From positions 21,390,119 to 21,454,118 of the forward strand of contig CM077648.1 in NCBI GenBank assembly GCA_039707465.1: a DNA stretch of 64,000 nucleotides. The letters are read 5' to 3'. Below the pieces are notes generated by a model. The model made no database searches, had not been told where the DNA came from, and saw only the letters and a program-made list of their open reading frames with translations. A program made the translations under genes and the position numbers. This stretch comes from Rhabdophis nuchalis (taxonomy: Eukaryota; Chordata; Lepidosauria; Squamata; Natricidae). Positions 43,613 through 54,812 of this stretch are shown here, piece by piece; position 1 is the stretch's first letter; each line of letters opens with the position of its first letter.

Positions 43613-43842
43613 TAGCAATAGCAATAGCACTTAGACTTATATACCGCTTTACAGTGCTTCACAGCCCTCTCTAAGCAGTCAGCATATTGCCCCCAACAAT
43701 TTGGGTCCTAATTTTACCCACCTCGGAAGAATGGAAGGCTGAGTCAACCTTGAGTCAGTGAGATTTGAACTGCCAAATTGCAGGCAGCTGGCAGTCAGCA
43801 GAAGTAGCCTGCAGTACTGCACTCTGTAGTACTAACCACTGA
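43613..43842 (-). mobile_element. tRNA-derived SINE with L2-like tail, head truncated
   Basis: It is the same family as 33584-33820: on the minus strand CTGCAGGCTACTTCTGCTGA, a CAGTTCAAATCTCACTGAC B-box region, CCACCTCGG-type body in reverse and tail AAAGCGGTATATAAGTCTAA. The tRNA head is rearranged (AGTGGTTAGTACTACAGAGT). Confidence 0.82.
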
Positions 43843-43851
43843 CTCATAAGA

Positions 43852-43925
43852 TATGCTGTCTCTTACGTGATCATTCCTTAGGAAGTATCTCTTTGCCCTG
43901 TCACCCAAGGTCTTTCTCCCACATC
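43852..43925. repeat. Orphan dispersed repeat, copy 2
   Basis: TATGCTGTCTCTTACGTGAT to CCCAAGGTCTTTCTCCC parallels 19614-19686. It abuts the SINE head. Confidence 0.55.
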
Positions 43926-44380
43926 AGTACACCTACTGAAGATCTAACTAAACTAAAGAGATTTTCTGCCAGAGATTTCACATTTAAGGATTGAAAGCAT
44001 TTAATGCACGGTGCTAATCATTTGAGATCCTTTCGTTTCAGAGCAGGTGACATTTACTAGAATAGTTCAAGCGAATTATTGAATCCTAAAGTTCATTGGA
44101 CAAGTACAGTGTGACATAACTTAAAACTGATAAAATGCAAATTATAGATGTTATCTGGCAAACAAATACATTGCTACCAAAATAAACATCAACCCTATCT
44201 TTCTGTTATATACTTATTTTAGGCTGTGATTACTTAACATAAAAATCACCTAATACTGGTTTCCCTCCAATATCTTCTTCCTATTATGATTATGAAAGAA
44301 GGTAAAAGACTAAATATGCTATTCACCCAGCACCTCATTTCTGAAAGTAGAGAGGCCCATACACGGTGGACCCGGGTGAC
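43926..44380. other. Unassigned sequence
   Basis: No recognised element. Confidence 0.35.
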
Positions 44381-44722
44381 GCGGGGCCTCCGTGGCTAAT
44401 ACGCTGAGCTTGTCAATCAGAAAGGTTGGCAGTTCGGCGGTTCGAATCCGTAGCACCGCGTAACGGAGTGAACTCACATTATTTGTCCCAGCTTCTGCCA
44501 ACCTAGCAGTTCGAAAGCACGTAATAATGCAAGTAGAAAAATAGAAACCCCAAATAGGTGGGAAGGTAACGGCGTTCTGTGCGCCTTCGGCGTTTAGTCA
44601 TGACCATGGAGAACATCTTTGGACACCACCGGCTCTTCAGCTTTGAAACGGAGATGAGCACCACCCCTTAAGAGTCAGGAATGACTAGCACATACGTGCG
44701 AGGGAAGCCTTTAACTTTACCT
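44381..44722 (+). mobile_element. Sauria-type SINE
   Basis: tRNA head with TCCGTGGCTAATACGCTGAG and B-box-like GGTTCGAATCC, body TTTGTCCCAGCTTCTGCCAA and GAGATGAGCACCACCCC, tail CCTTTAACTTTACC. It has a GGTTGGCAGTTCGGC duplication near the B box. No exact target duplication found. Confidence 0.88.
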
Positions 44723-45754
44723 AAGACGTGTAGGAAACTGTCCTTTAATCATTCTTTCTTGGCTCCTTCTATATTTTCATTTCCATTCCCTCTCTATTAC
44801 AGTTTCAAAATAAATAATGACATCGTTGTTCCAGAAAAGGAATTAATCTGAGAGAAACATACATTGACTTGTTTGCCAATCAAAAGTAGGTCCCGTATAC
44901 CACATTATAGCATTTCATCTATGCCAGCATTTAGCTCAACAAGAACACAGAATGCATCATCTCATGAAGGAGAGCTCATATCAAAAGCTCATCTTTAGAT
45001 GTTCTTCACTTTCAAACTGCATTATCTGCAATGATAATTAGTTTAATTATTTCCTAATCGTGTCATGTGGAAACTAGGATCTGCTTGCCTTTCAGTTGCA
45101 TTCCCATAGGAAACATAGTGTTACAATTTTTATTACATGCCCTGAATATGTATGAAGAATAATGTCCCTTTGGAAATTAGGTAATTTAAGTCATATTACT
45201 GCATACCAATTTATTTTACTGTAGTTCTGTTTTATAAAAATGATAGCACTTTGGCAGCAATTATTATTTATAATTATGGTTATTGTAAGATACCTTAAAG
45301 GCTTTTTTTTTCAGAGAACAGCATACTTTTCATGCTCTAGAAGGTTTGCTAGACACAAACAAATGGCTACAATTGAGTTTTGCCACATACATGGTTAAAT
45401 GTACGTGGCCAAATGTATTTTTTCCCAATGTATGGGGGGAAATGTCCATGATCCTTTTCATACACAATGAAAGACTCATCCAAATACTTAAAATAGGACC
45501 CCGAAAAAATCTTACTGCTGGACAGTTTTATATAATCCAATATTAATTATTATTTATTTATGAACACAAATGGTCCATGCTACATTGAGGGGATAAATTA
45601 GAAGCATATGCTATACTATTTCATAGTATACATGATGTACAATGACAATAAAGACTATGATGATATCGTTCCTGCTTTAAAAATTAGCTCTAAAAAAATA
45701 TACATGTATTTGAACATATTGAATATGAACCATAATGTAAATTGTTTCATTAAT
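44723..45754. other. Repeat-poor AT-rich sequence
   Basis: No recognised element. The portion 44990-45120 has conserved-non-coding-like composition (GATAATTAGTTTAATTATTT). Confidence 0.4.
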
Positions 45755-45792
45755 GTAAAGCGGTATATAAGTCTAAGTACTATTGCTATTAA
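45755..45792 (+). mobile_element. SINE/LINE tail fragment
   Basis: TAAAGCGGTATATAAGTCTA and AGTACTATTGCTATT match the 3' tail of the SINE at 43613 in plus orientation, with no head. Confidence 0.6.
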
Positions 45793-45871
45793 TTTACCTG
45801 AGAATAAATACTATTGAATTCACTATTTGTTTCTTGTCTACACGACTGGGATACTGAGAACAAACTTAATA

Positions 45872-46396
45872 CAATAGTCCTTGATTTACAACCATTTGTT
45901 TAGTGCAGCGGTGGGTTGCTAATATTTTTACTACCGGTTTGGGCTTGCTCCTGCGCGTGACGCTATCCAGACGGGTGGGAGGTGCCTCCCACCGCTGCTA
46001 CTATCAGGTTTGCCCAATCCGGGACAAGCCAGGAGCAACCCACCTCGGATTTAGTGACCATTTGAAGTTACAATGACACTGAAAAATGTGACTTATGACT
46101 TGTTTTTCACACAACTGTTGCAGTATCCCCATGGTATTGTGATCAAAATTTGGATGCTTGGCAACTGGCATGGATGCAGTGTCCCAGGGTCCTGTGACAA
46201 GGGTCACTTCTGACAAACAAAATGAATGAGGTAGCCAAATTCACTTAACAACCACGTTAGTAACTTAACAACTGCAGTCATTCACTTATCAACAGTGGTA
46301 AGAAAGGCTGTAAAAATGCAGCAAAACTCACTTAACTTTCTTGCTTGGCAATGGAAATTTTGGACTCAATTGTGGTCATAGGTTGAGGACTACCTT
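45872..46396. mobile_element. Mariner-like MITE, interrupted
   Basis: Left CAATAGTCCTTGATTTAC and right GGTTGAGGACTACC are inverted termini with TA at 45870-45871 and 46397-46398. CTTAACAACCACGTTAG and GACTCAATTGTGGTC are family blocks. A hAT-like element is inserted at 45906-46048. Confidence 0.78.
45906..46048. mobile_element. Short hAT-like MITE, nested
   Basis: CAGCGGTGGGTTGC and GAGCAACCCACCTCGG are inverted termini. Flanks GTTTAGTG (45898-45905) and ATTTAGTG (46049-46056) match at 7 of 8. Only 143 bp long; internal ACTACCGGTTTGGG and CGGGTGGGAGGTGCCTCCC remain. Confidence 0.88.
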
Positions 46397-46398
46397 TA

Positions 46399-47042
46399 GA
46401 AATTTTAATAAATCTATAAATGTAGTGCAGAAAGAAAATATTCCCACAGAACTCTATAATGTACTTCATTTGTGAAATGCATTATGGTAAAGAAGTTTAC
46501 TTACTCCTGAGCAAAACACTTCTAGAGGCTGTTTGGACAATAGGAAATCAACAGTGCTACATGCATTTGCAGGACTGAAAGGAGAGGAAATGATTGGCAG
46601 GACTAAATAGATTAGCTGCCAAGGAAGCAATAAATTTTCCAGGGATTTGGCCTTCCATCACGTTCATATTTCATAGTAGCACAGAATGTTTCCTGTTAGA
46701 AATGCAAGGTCTTTCTCCTTAGACTTTATGTGTTAGCTAGTAACCCTTATTGTATAAATCAAAGGGTGCTGATTGGTACTTTTGGCATATCAAAACAAGA
46801 ATATTTATAATCAACTCTGTATTTCTGTAATTCCTGCAAAGGAATGTGCTAACTACTGACAGCAGATCAGATACAACTTTTCTGGAAACATTTCCCCAGC
46901 ATTATTGATACTGGTTTATCCTTGCATGTATAATTTCTTTACATGTTAATCGGGTCAAAATATTAGCCAACATTTATTCAGCTTAAGCCAAGTACAATTC
47001 ATTGTTAGCAGTGATTATAATGCTACTTGGCCAGCATCCTAA
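46399..47042. other. Unassigned sequence
   Basis: No recognised element. Confidence 0.4.
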
Positions 47043-47050
47043 CACTAGAT

Positions 47051-47427
47051 CAGGAGTGTCAAACTCAAGACCCATGGGCTGGATTTGGCCCATGGGGTGC
47101 TTAGATCTGATCCGCGGGGCTGCCCTGGAAACGGCAAAGGACTGGCACGTGGTGACTCTGCCAGTGGAAACGGAGCTCTGGAGGGCCATGCACACCCCTC
47201 GCAGGCTCCATTTTCTGCCGGGATGGCCTCCAGCATCCCTCTGCCAGCAAAAGGGTAATTCAGGGGAGCCGTGTGCAGACCCACCCCCTCTGAGTTCCAT
47301 TTTCACTGGCAGAGGGTTGCAGCCGGGCTGCCCAAAAATGAGGCCCCGGGAGCCCACCAACACAGCCCCTCCAAGCTCTGTTTTAGCTGGCAGAGGACCC
47401 TCAATGAAATCAAGTTTGACACCCCTG
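47051..47427. mobile_element. hAT-type MITE, GTGTCAAACTC family, complete
   Basis: CAGGAGTGTCAAACTCAAG and AAGTTTGACACCCCTG are inverted termini. CACTAGAT is exactly duplicated at 47043-47050 and 47428-47435. The GC-rich interior repeats a unit with CTGCCAG.GGAAA and GGAGCT..GGAG three or four times and creates spurious frames of 105-143 codons. Confidence 0.93.
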
Positions 47428-47435
47428 CACTAGAT

Positions 47436-48872
47436 CATCCTGTACATACAAGTTACGCTTCTCTTTTTTCGTTTTGCAGTCCAAATATGGTAGGATTGTT
47501 ACATGCAGTATACATATTAACACAACATGTACTGATTGTTCATACTACAGAAATTCTGACATTTGCAGTTTTGATAGATAGAGGATAAGTTATGAGATAT
47601 AATAGAACCCAGCAATGATTGGCAAACATATCCCATCAACCTTCTCTCCCCAAGAGATAACATGACCAGAACTGATCATCAGTAGCAAGAGCTCATTTCA
47701 CTTTATACTGGAAAAGTGGCATAGTATTAAGGTTTGTGATTCCAATACAATACAACTAATGACAGTGCTAGATTATACCCTATGGTCCTTTTAAATGCAG
47801 AACTGGCTCCCAGGATTAGCTCATTAATCCTGAATGATAGATTGTAATTTAATCATAAAACATAAAGGAGCATAGGAAGCCAAGCATCTATTGTCTCAAT
47901 TGTCTTCATTACTCTGCTTTAGATTTAATGTGGCACCCTAAGGCTTTGAGAATCAAAGCAATGCAAAAAAAAAAAAAAGCCACAGCATATCATTATTTAC
48001 AGAAATACTCTCAAACATTCAAAAATTCAATTAAAGCCAATGTACTGCTAATTAAAATTTCATCTATGCTTTTACTACACTATATTTACAAACTGTTATC
48101 AAAAAAAACCGTCAGATTGTGAATATTCTTTGGTTGCTAACTAATACAAGTATATTAGGAATTTCATGTATTGACCTTACGATATACAACCAAGTGGAGG
48201 ACATCTCATTTTGTATGTCAGACTGATTATTATTTGCAGTAATTAAAAAAAAACAGTGTAAAACTATGGAGTTCTGGATACATAAAATCTGTAAGCAAAG
48301 TCACATAAAAAGCAATATGAACTTCTTTCTCTACATTTATAGTCTATTATTTCTTTCAAGTTTATGCTATGTAAAAATGTAACACACACAGGCATATACA
48401 CATGAACACACAACTATATGTGTAGTGTATGTGCATGTCTGTGTGTATATATTATTTTAAAAGTTACAATGAACAGCAGACATACATGGGAGTCTGCTGT
48501 AGGTAACCTGCCTCATTTCCTGTTCTCTGGTCATTAAAGGCCAATCACAAGAACATATTTGTTGCTTAGTGAATTAGGCCTTCAAACTAATCTGAGTCCA
48601 AATATCAATAGAGCACTAGTATTGGCAATCCCTGCTACTTGTCCTCAGCAGACCCATCTATTTTAACTTCTTTTACAAATTGTAATATAAACAATACCAT
48701 TTGCCATGGTCATCTGCTATCAGGTATGGCAGATTTTAGTACTTCTACGACACAGTTCTGTGGCATAGAGCAAAATGCTTTGCAATTACGAAAAATGGAT
48801 AAATGAGGGCAAAAGAGACAATACTTTTTAGGGCTGTGCTGTACCTTGCATTTGATTGGATGGGAGGGGGAG
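47436..48872. other. Repeat-poor AT-rich sequence
   Basis: About 1.4 kb with no recognised element. The sequence 48800-48870 is upstream of the CR1 truncation point and does not look like CR1. Confidence 0.4.
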
Positions 48873-49740
48873 GCTTCACCAAGCTGGCAGGAATAGCCAA
48901 CACTCCAGAAAATAGGCTTAAGATACAGAAGGATCTTGACAAACTTGAACATTGGGCACTATCTAATAAAATGAAATTCAATTGTGAAAAAAGTAAGGTT
49001 CTACATTTAGGCAAGAAAAACAAAATGCACAGGTACAGTATAGGTGGTACCTTGCTCAATAGTAGCAACTGTGAGAGGGATCTTGGAATCCTAGTGGACA
49101 ACCATTTAAATATGAGTCAGCAGTGTGCAGCAGCTGCCAAAAAAGCCAACACAGTTCTAGGCTGCATAAACAGAGGGATAGAATCTAGATCACATGAAGT
49201 GTTAATGCCACTGTATAGTGCCTTGGTAAGGCCACACTTGGAATACTGCATCCAGTTTTGGTCGCCACGATGTAGAAAAGACGTGGAGACTCTGGAAAGA
49301 GTGCAGAGAAGAGCAACCAAGATGATTAGGGGACTGGAGACTAAAACATATAAAGAACGGTTGCAGGAGCTGGGTATGTCTAGTTTGATGAAGAGAAAGA
49401 CCAGGGGAGACATGATAGCAGTGTTCCGATATCTCAGAGGGTGCCACAAAGAAGAGGGAGTCAAACTATTCTCCAAGGCACCTAGGGGCAGGACAAGAAG
49501 CAATGGGTGGAAACTAATCAAGGAGAGAAGCAACTTAGAACTAAGGAGAAATTTCCTGACAGTTAGAACAATTAACCTCTGGAACAGCTTGCCTCCAGAA
49601 GTTGTGAATGCCCCAACCCTGGAAGTCTTTAAAAAGATGTTAGATAGCCATTTGTCTGAAATGGTATAAGGTTCCTGCCCACGCAGGGGGCTGGACTAGA
49701 CGACCTACAAGGTCCCTTCCAACTCTGCTATTGTATTATT
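48873..49740 (+). mobile_element. CR1 LINE 3' end with open reverse-transcriptase C-terminus
   Basis: An uninterrupted frame ending at the stop codon at 49667-49669 includes about 265 CR1 codons. Blocks in order: IANTPENR, QKDLDKLEHWA, LHLGKKN, DLGILVD, SQQCAAAAKKAN, LGCI, SALVRPHLEYC, LERVQRRATKMIRG, RLQELGM, TRGDMIAVFRYLRG and LWNSLPPEVVNAPTLEVFK. This is the thumb/C-terminal region following the reverse-transcriptase active site; the YxDD motif and endonuclease are absent through 5' truncation. The 3' UTR ends GGACTAGACGACCTACAAGG and CCAACTCTGCTATTG. The frame start assigned at 48803 is outside the CR1 match. It is the youngest-looking LINE in the window but not autonomous. Confidence 0.92.
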
Positions 49741-49900
49741 GTAATTTGAAGTAGTGTTGTTTAAATTCTAATTTCATGTGACCTACATTTTACATTAAGC
49801 AAATTCTAGAAGCAAAACATTTAACATTGTTATTCTTTTGTAAAGGATCATTTCTCTAAGGAATCCATATTAAATCCAATTTATTCTTGCCTTATTTTGA
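49741..49900. other. Unassigned spacer
   Basis: AT-rich spacer between CR1 and a microsatellite. Confidence 0.3.
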
Positions 49901-49950
49901 TCCATCCATCCATCCATCCATCCATCCATCCATCCATCCATCCATCCATT
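49901..49950. repeat. (TCCA)12 microsatellite
   Basis: A pure TCCA tetranucleotide run. Confidence 0.97.
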
Positions 49951-51709
49951 CATCAGTCTGAAATAACACAAGACAATGCAACAGTAATGATCTATGTAAC
50001 AATACTTACATAAAAATAGAGATATTCATAATCCCAAAGCTGGAAGTGGTTAATTTACAATGATTTCAGAGCAATCAAATCTACAATGAATCTGACATCT
50101 GGGAATATAGAACTGTGGGAACTGGAAGAATACTCAGTTTATATGACCAAGTGAAGACACCAATTGTTACTGATTCCTGTCTCATCAAAAATAAAATAAG
50201 CATGTAGAATTAAATACAGTATAGTACCAGGTTAGTTGATCAGAATGGGACATAACAAAGCTATCTTCTTCCAGTTTAAGGTAGTTTATGTCAGGGGGTG
50301 GGTGAGGGAAAGGGGAAGTCAAGGCAAGGAGCTCAGTTCAACCATATTCAGACCCCATGAAAAGCAAGCAATTCAAGTACAAATCGGCTACCCTGAAAAT
50401 AAATTCAATTTTGAGAAAGAGGGAGAGGAGAGGGTTAAATGTACTATGAAGGGAAATCTGTACTTTCCCCTGACATTTGCAAATTTGCAAAGTTACAGAG
50501 GAATCAGATCTGCTTGACCCAACTTGCCATATATTCATGGATATCATAAAAAGCAGAGCATTTAAATTATTTCAGAGCTTTGACATTGAATACTGGACTG
50601 GTTATGTTATTGCATTAAAGTGTTCAGTGTCAATAAATATTAATAGCACTAAAATTATATTGATAACATACAATTCTTCTGAAACTTCCTGAAAGTACTG
50701 AGTAGCAGTATTCTTTTTCTCGGCGCACAGTTTTAAACTGCTATGCATTTTTTAAATTTAGTCTGATCAAAATAAATCCTCTTTTTACCACATCTTTAAT
50801 AGTCTTGATAGTCAGAATTAAAGCTGGTATAAAAATAACATCAGTAAAAAGAGATTTGTTACTAACATCCGATAGAAAGTTTAGCGAAAAGATTTTGCTT
50901 TGTAGATAATGATGCTAACACAGGATTTTTCAAATTAATTTAAAAAGGCAGCATTTTGTTGTCGTTATGGCTTGAAAAAGGTTGTTTTCCTGTCTACTTT
51001 GTCATAATCAAAGTGGTCTAATTTCGGCTCCCCCAAACTTTCATTTGAATGGTTTACATAAAAACAATTTACTACCAGATTTCATCAAAGCACCCAAGAT
51101 AAAACCACCAAACAGAATATTGTAAGCCATTTTCTGGCACATACTTTGCAGCGGAAAGCGTTCACAGTTTGAAGAAGGCATTTTGTGATTTATGGAACGC
51201 AGAGAACTCTTTAAGATCCCCCATTCAATCAGAGCATTATTACGCTGTTCTAAGAGCAAAAGGAAACTATTTAGCAATCAAGAAAAACATTCAGGCCATG
51301 TATATTAGGCTCACGTTTGCCACAATCACTACTTTCCCTGCACTGTTTAAAGACTTAAATTGCAGAACAATAATGATATTCTCTTTTACAATGAAGTGTC
51401 TTCTTGTCCCTAAGTGACTTCCTTTGAAAGAAAAATAAAGCAACAGAAAAGCAGAATCAATCGCAAATGTTTTCAACCAGCTGAGTCAATACAGCCAACC
51501 CAGCAGGCCGTTGCAGGAATAAAGTCAATATATAAACAGCAAACTGTGACTTCACTGACATTTTTGCTGTATAAATAGTTATAGCAAGAGCCCAAACAAG
51601 AGGAATGTAAAAAAGAATAGTGTTTCACAGACAAATGGCATTCAGATACATCTAATCTCTTTAATGGGTGACAATTGCTATGAAGCATTTCCTAGAATTA
51701 CTGTGGTTG
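49951..51709. other. Long repeat-poor block
   Basis: About 1.75 kb without any recognised TE. The part 51090-51430 (for example CACATACTTTGCAGCGG, TCAATCAGAGCATTATTACG and TTAGCAATCAAG) has high complexity and looks like a conserved non-coding element. No exon evidence; the overlapping frames are short and on both strands. Confidence 0.4.
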
Positions 51710-51717
51710 GTACAATT

Positions 51718-51893
51718 CAGGGGTGGGTTTCAAATTTTTTAGAACCTACTCTGTAGGTGTGGCCTATTTTGTGGGCATGGCTTGGCAGTCATGTGACAGG
51801 GCGGGAATGGCCACCTTTTAAAATGTGATGAAACTCATTTAACAACGCTCTTGCTTAGCAACCAAAATTTTGGACTCAATTGTGATGATAAAT

Positions 51894-51938
<45 letters not shown>

Positions 51939-52111
51939 TTTCCTTTCTTCCTTCCTTTTTTCCTTCCTTTCCTTTCCTTCCCGTTGGGTCACTGGCAGCG
52001 GCGGGCTAGATTTACTTCCAGGTACGCTGATGGAACCCCCTCTCACCGGTTCTCTAAATTTCACCAACTGGTTCTCGCAAGTAGGTGCGAACCTGCAGAA
52101 ACCCACCACTG
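51718..52111. mobile_element. hAT-like MITE with perfect duplication and internal microsatellite
   Basis: CAGGGGTGGGTTTCAAA and CAGAAACCCACCACTG are inverted termini. GTACAATT is exactly duplicated at 51710-51717 and 52112-52119. Inside are TGGGCATGGCTTGGCAG, a piece of the GTTAAGTGA mariner-like family (about 51838-51888) and a CTTT/CCTT microsatellite (51893-51980). Confidence 0.92.
51893..51980. repeat. (TTCT)n/(CCTT)n microsatellite
   Basis: A pyrimidine tetranucleotide run grown inside the hAT-like element. Confidence 0.95.
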
Positions 52112-52119
52112 GTACAATT

Positions 52120-52775
52120 GTACTAAAGTGAAACTTTCAACTGACCAAGTTGCATTGTTGATTATCTACCATTTCATTAGATTTAAAATTTTAGAATGGT
52201 GAAAGACTTGTTATATTATTATCAGTTATGAAGCAAAGAAAAAAATTATTCAAGGCTGACATTATGCGCTGCAGCTTCCGATCCTACCATTCTATCTTGG
52301 CTCTTATGTCTTCCTAGTCTACTTTGGTTATTTACCTTTTTTATGTTATATTATCAGACAGTGGAAATAGACTCTGATGACAATGTCAAAATCTATTCTT
52401 TATTACACCTAGACTATTTGCTATTTAAAGTTTGAGTTAGTGCAATAAATAGAATTTTAATGATGTTGTCTACTTCATTTGTTAGTATTACAATGACTGT
52501 GACAGGATGGAAGTCTAGGACAGAAAATACCTCTTGCAGATTTTTTTTTCATGACTCACACAAACACACAAAAACCATTCCAGTATCAGATTAAGCGAAC
52601 TTCCTTTGCTTACTCTGACACTGAAACATCCAAACTTTCTACACCCTCTACTTGCCATGTATGCCATTTGGAGTTCCTAGAGGAAAGATGGAATATGAAT
52701 TTCATAAACAAGCATTACCTTTTAAAAGCTAAAGATCATTTCAAAACAATGTAAATAAGATGTTCTGAAAATCAA
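52120..52775. other. Unassigned AT-rich sequence
   Basis: No recognised element. Confidence 0.4.
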
Positions 52776-52783
52776 GTACAGTC

Positions 52784-53016
52784 CAGGGGTGGGTTTCACA
52801 TTTCGTTACCACCAATTCGCTTTGTGCATGCTTTGCGCATGCCCACGGCCTTCTGTGCATGTGCTTTGCTCTCTCTCTCGCTTTCCATGCATGCACTTGG
52901 CCTCAAAAACATGCCTAAATAGGATGGCATAGAGTCGGGACGGGTGGGCAGACACACCTGCAATTCCCACTACCGGTTTGGGTGAACCAGTCCAAACTGG
53001 CTGAATACCACCTCTA
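52784..53016. mobile_element. hAT-like MITE, CAGNGGTGGG family
   Basis: CAGGGGTGGGTTTCAC and GAATACCACCTCTA ends; flanks GTACAGTC (52776-52783) and GTATACTC (53017-53024) match at 6 of 8. Internal TTTGCGCATGCCC, a short CT run, and CCACTACCGGTTTGGGTGAA. Confidence 0.78.
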
Positions 53017-53024
53017 GTATACTC

Positions 53025-54445
53025 CAAATATCTACCACAACTCTGTAACCAAATCAAGCAATTCTCCTCAGCAGTAACAGTACTGGAGCATTAATAAAAG
53101 GTTCCCCACTTCATAATCCTCTGCAAAGCCAAAGATAAACAAAACTCTCATTTTATGCAGTGACTTTGGAGTTAAGCCTACAATTAGCCTCTCCACTGAC
53201 TGCTTGCAGCTACTTCAAGACGCTATACATCTTGGGTCAGTCTGATTGATTAAGCATGCTGCATACAGTACCTCCAAACTACAGCTTTTAGTTCTGTTTT
53301 GACTAGAACTCCCCAAATTTTCAGAGAACAACTTGAAGGGCATCCAGTAGTATCATGCTGGTGTATCTAAAGATACTGCAGAGCAGAAAATTATCAGCAG
53401 AGTTAAAAACAGGGCGGATGGGTTTATATATTGTCTCCTAACCCTTAGCGCAAGATAAGATACCATTATTAGAAACGAAGGTTATTTTATAACACTGACA
53501 TTTACTTGATGAAGAATAAATTAAAATAGCCTTTGGAAATATCAACAACCCTATTATGAATTAGTTATAAAAAGAACATTAGAATTGTGAAAACATACCA
53601 CTTAGAATGATATAAAGCTTCACCTAATAGCTAGCAGTAACAATTTTTGAGACAGATTTAAATAACTATTTAAATAACTAATAGTGGTATAAAAAACCAT
53701 CTTGCAATATTTTACATTACCTGAGCAGTTTCAACATACGGTATTAGAAAAAGTCAACTTTTTCCATTAAGGTCAATCTATGGCAATATCAGCAAGCATA
53801 TAATGTAGTTTTTTCACATGAGAGTGGAAGAGGTAAATTCAAATCCACATGGTACAGTACTATGAAATGTAATTTTTCATTCCTTCAGGGCAAGAAAGGT
53901 TTTAAAGTTAATTGCTGTTTTATTCAGAAGAAGCAAAATGCTGACTTCTGAAATGCTTCAGGAGTATAATTACAATCATGTTAACAGCATAACTTCGTTT
54001 ATTACAAAATTATCTTCCAATTTAACACTCTTCAGTCTTTTTGTAAATTTGACTTTTTTTTAACAGCAAAATATTATGTAATTAGTCAGTGGAAAGTGAT
54101 GAACATAGACAGTTTTAAATGTAATCCTAATGGAATCATGACACGTATTCAAATGACAATATTAAGAGCCGAGATTGCTTAAATTAACTTTAAGAAGTAC
54201 AAATTCTGCCTATAACATTTTAAATAATTTAAAATTAAGTTTTTTAAATGTTCTAATTAAATTGTGAGATGTCATATTACCCAGTAAATATTTTACTATA
54301 ATTTTTTTTTCCATACTGTTTATCCACAGGAATCAGCTTTGAAATACAGGTTGCAATTACACAGCACAACTCATCTCTTAATTTTGTCCCTACCTTTATC
54401 AGGAATATGTGCAGTATAAAACCAAAATACTTAATTTGGCAATAC
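53025..54445. other. Repeat-poor AT-rich sequence
   Basis: About 1.4 kb with no recognised element. Confidence 0.4.
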
Positions 54446-54457
54446 TTAAAGCATCTC

Positions 54458-54800
54458 TTTACATGGTGGCTCAGTGGCTAAGATGTTGAGCTTGTCAATC
54501 AGAAGGTTGGCAGTTCAGCGGTTTGAATTCCTAGCGCTGCATAACATAGTGAGCTCCCATTATTTGTCCCAGCGTCTTCCAACCTAGCAGTTCTAACGCA
54601 TGTAAAAATGCAAGTGGAAAAATAGGAACCACCTTTGCTGGAAAAGTAACAGTGTTTCATAATGCCTTCGACGTTTAGTCATGCTGGCCACATGACCACG
54701 GAGATGTCTTCGGACAGTGCTGGCTCTTCGGCTTTGAAACGGAGATGCACACTGCCCCCTAGAGTCAGGAACGACTAGCACATATGCGCTACCTTTACCT
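54458..54800 (+). mobile_element. Sauria-type SINE with exact target duplication
   Basis: tRNA-like head GGTGGCTCAGTGGCTAAG, B-box-like GGTTTGAATTCC, body TTTGTCCCAGCGTCTTCCAA, CACATGACCACGGAGATGTC and GCCCCCTAGAGTCAGGAACG, and a CCTTTACC tail. TTAAAGCATCTC is duplicated exactly at 54446-54457 and 54801-54812. Confidence 0.93.
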
Positions 54801-54812
54801 TTAAAGCATCTC

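Noticed and set aside
47002..47433. 143-codon frame
   Set aside because: It lies over a complete hAT MITE with exact 8-bp duplication, and the opposite strand is open too.
52806..53057. 83-codon minus-strand frame
   Set aside because: It lies almost wholly in a CAGNGGTGGG hAT-like element and has no recognisable domain.
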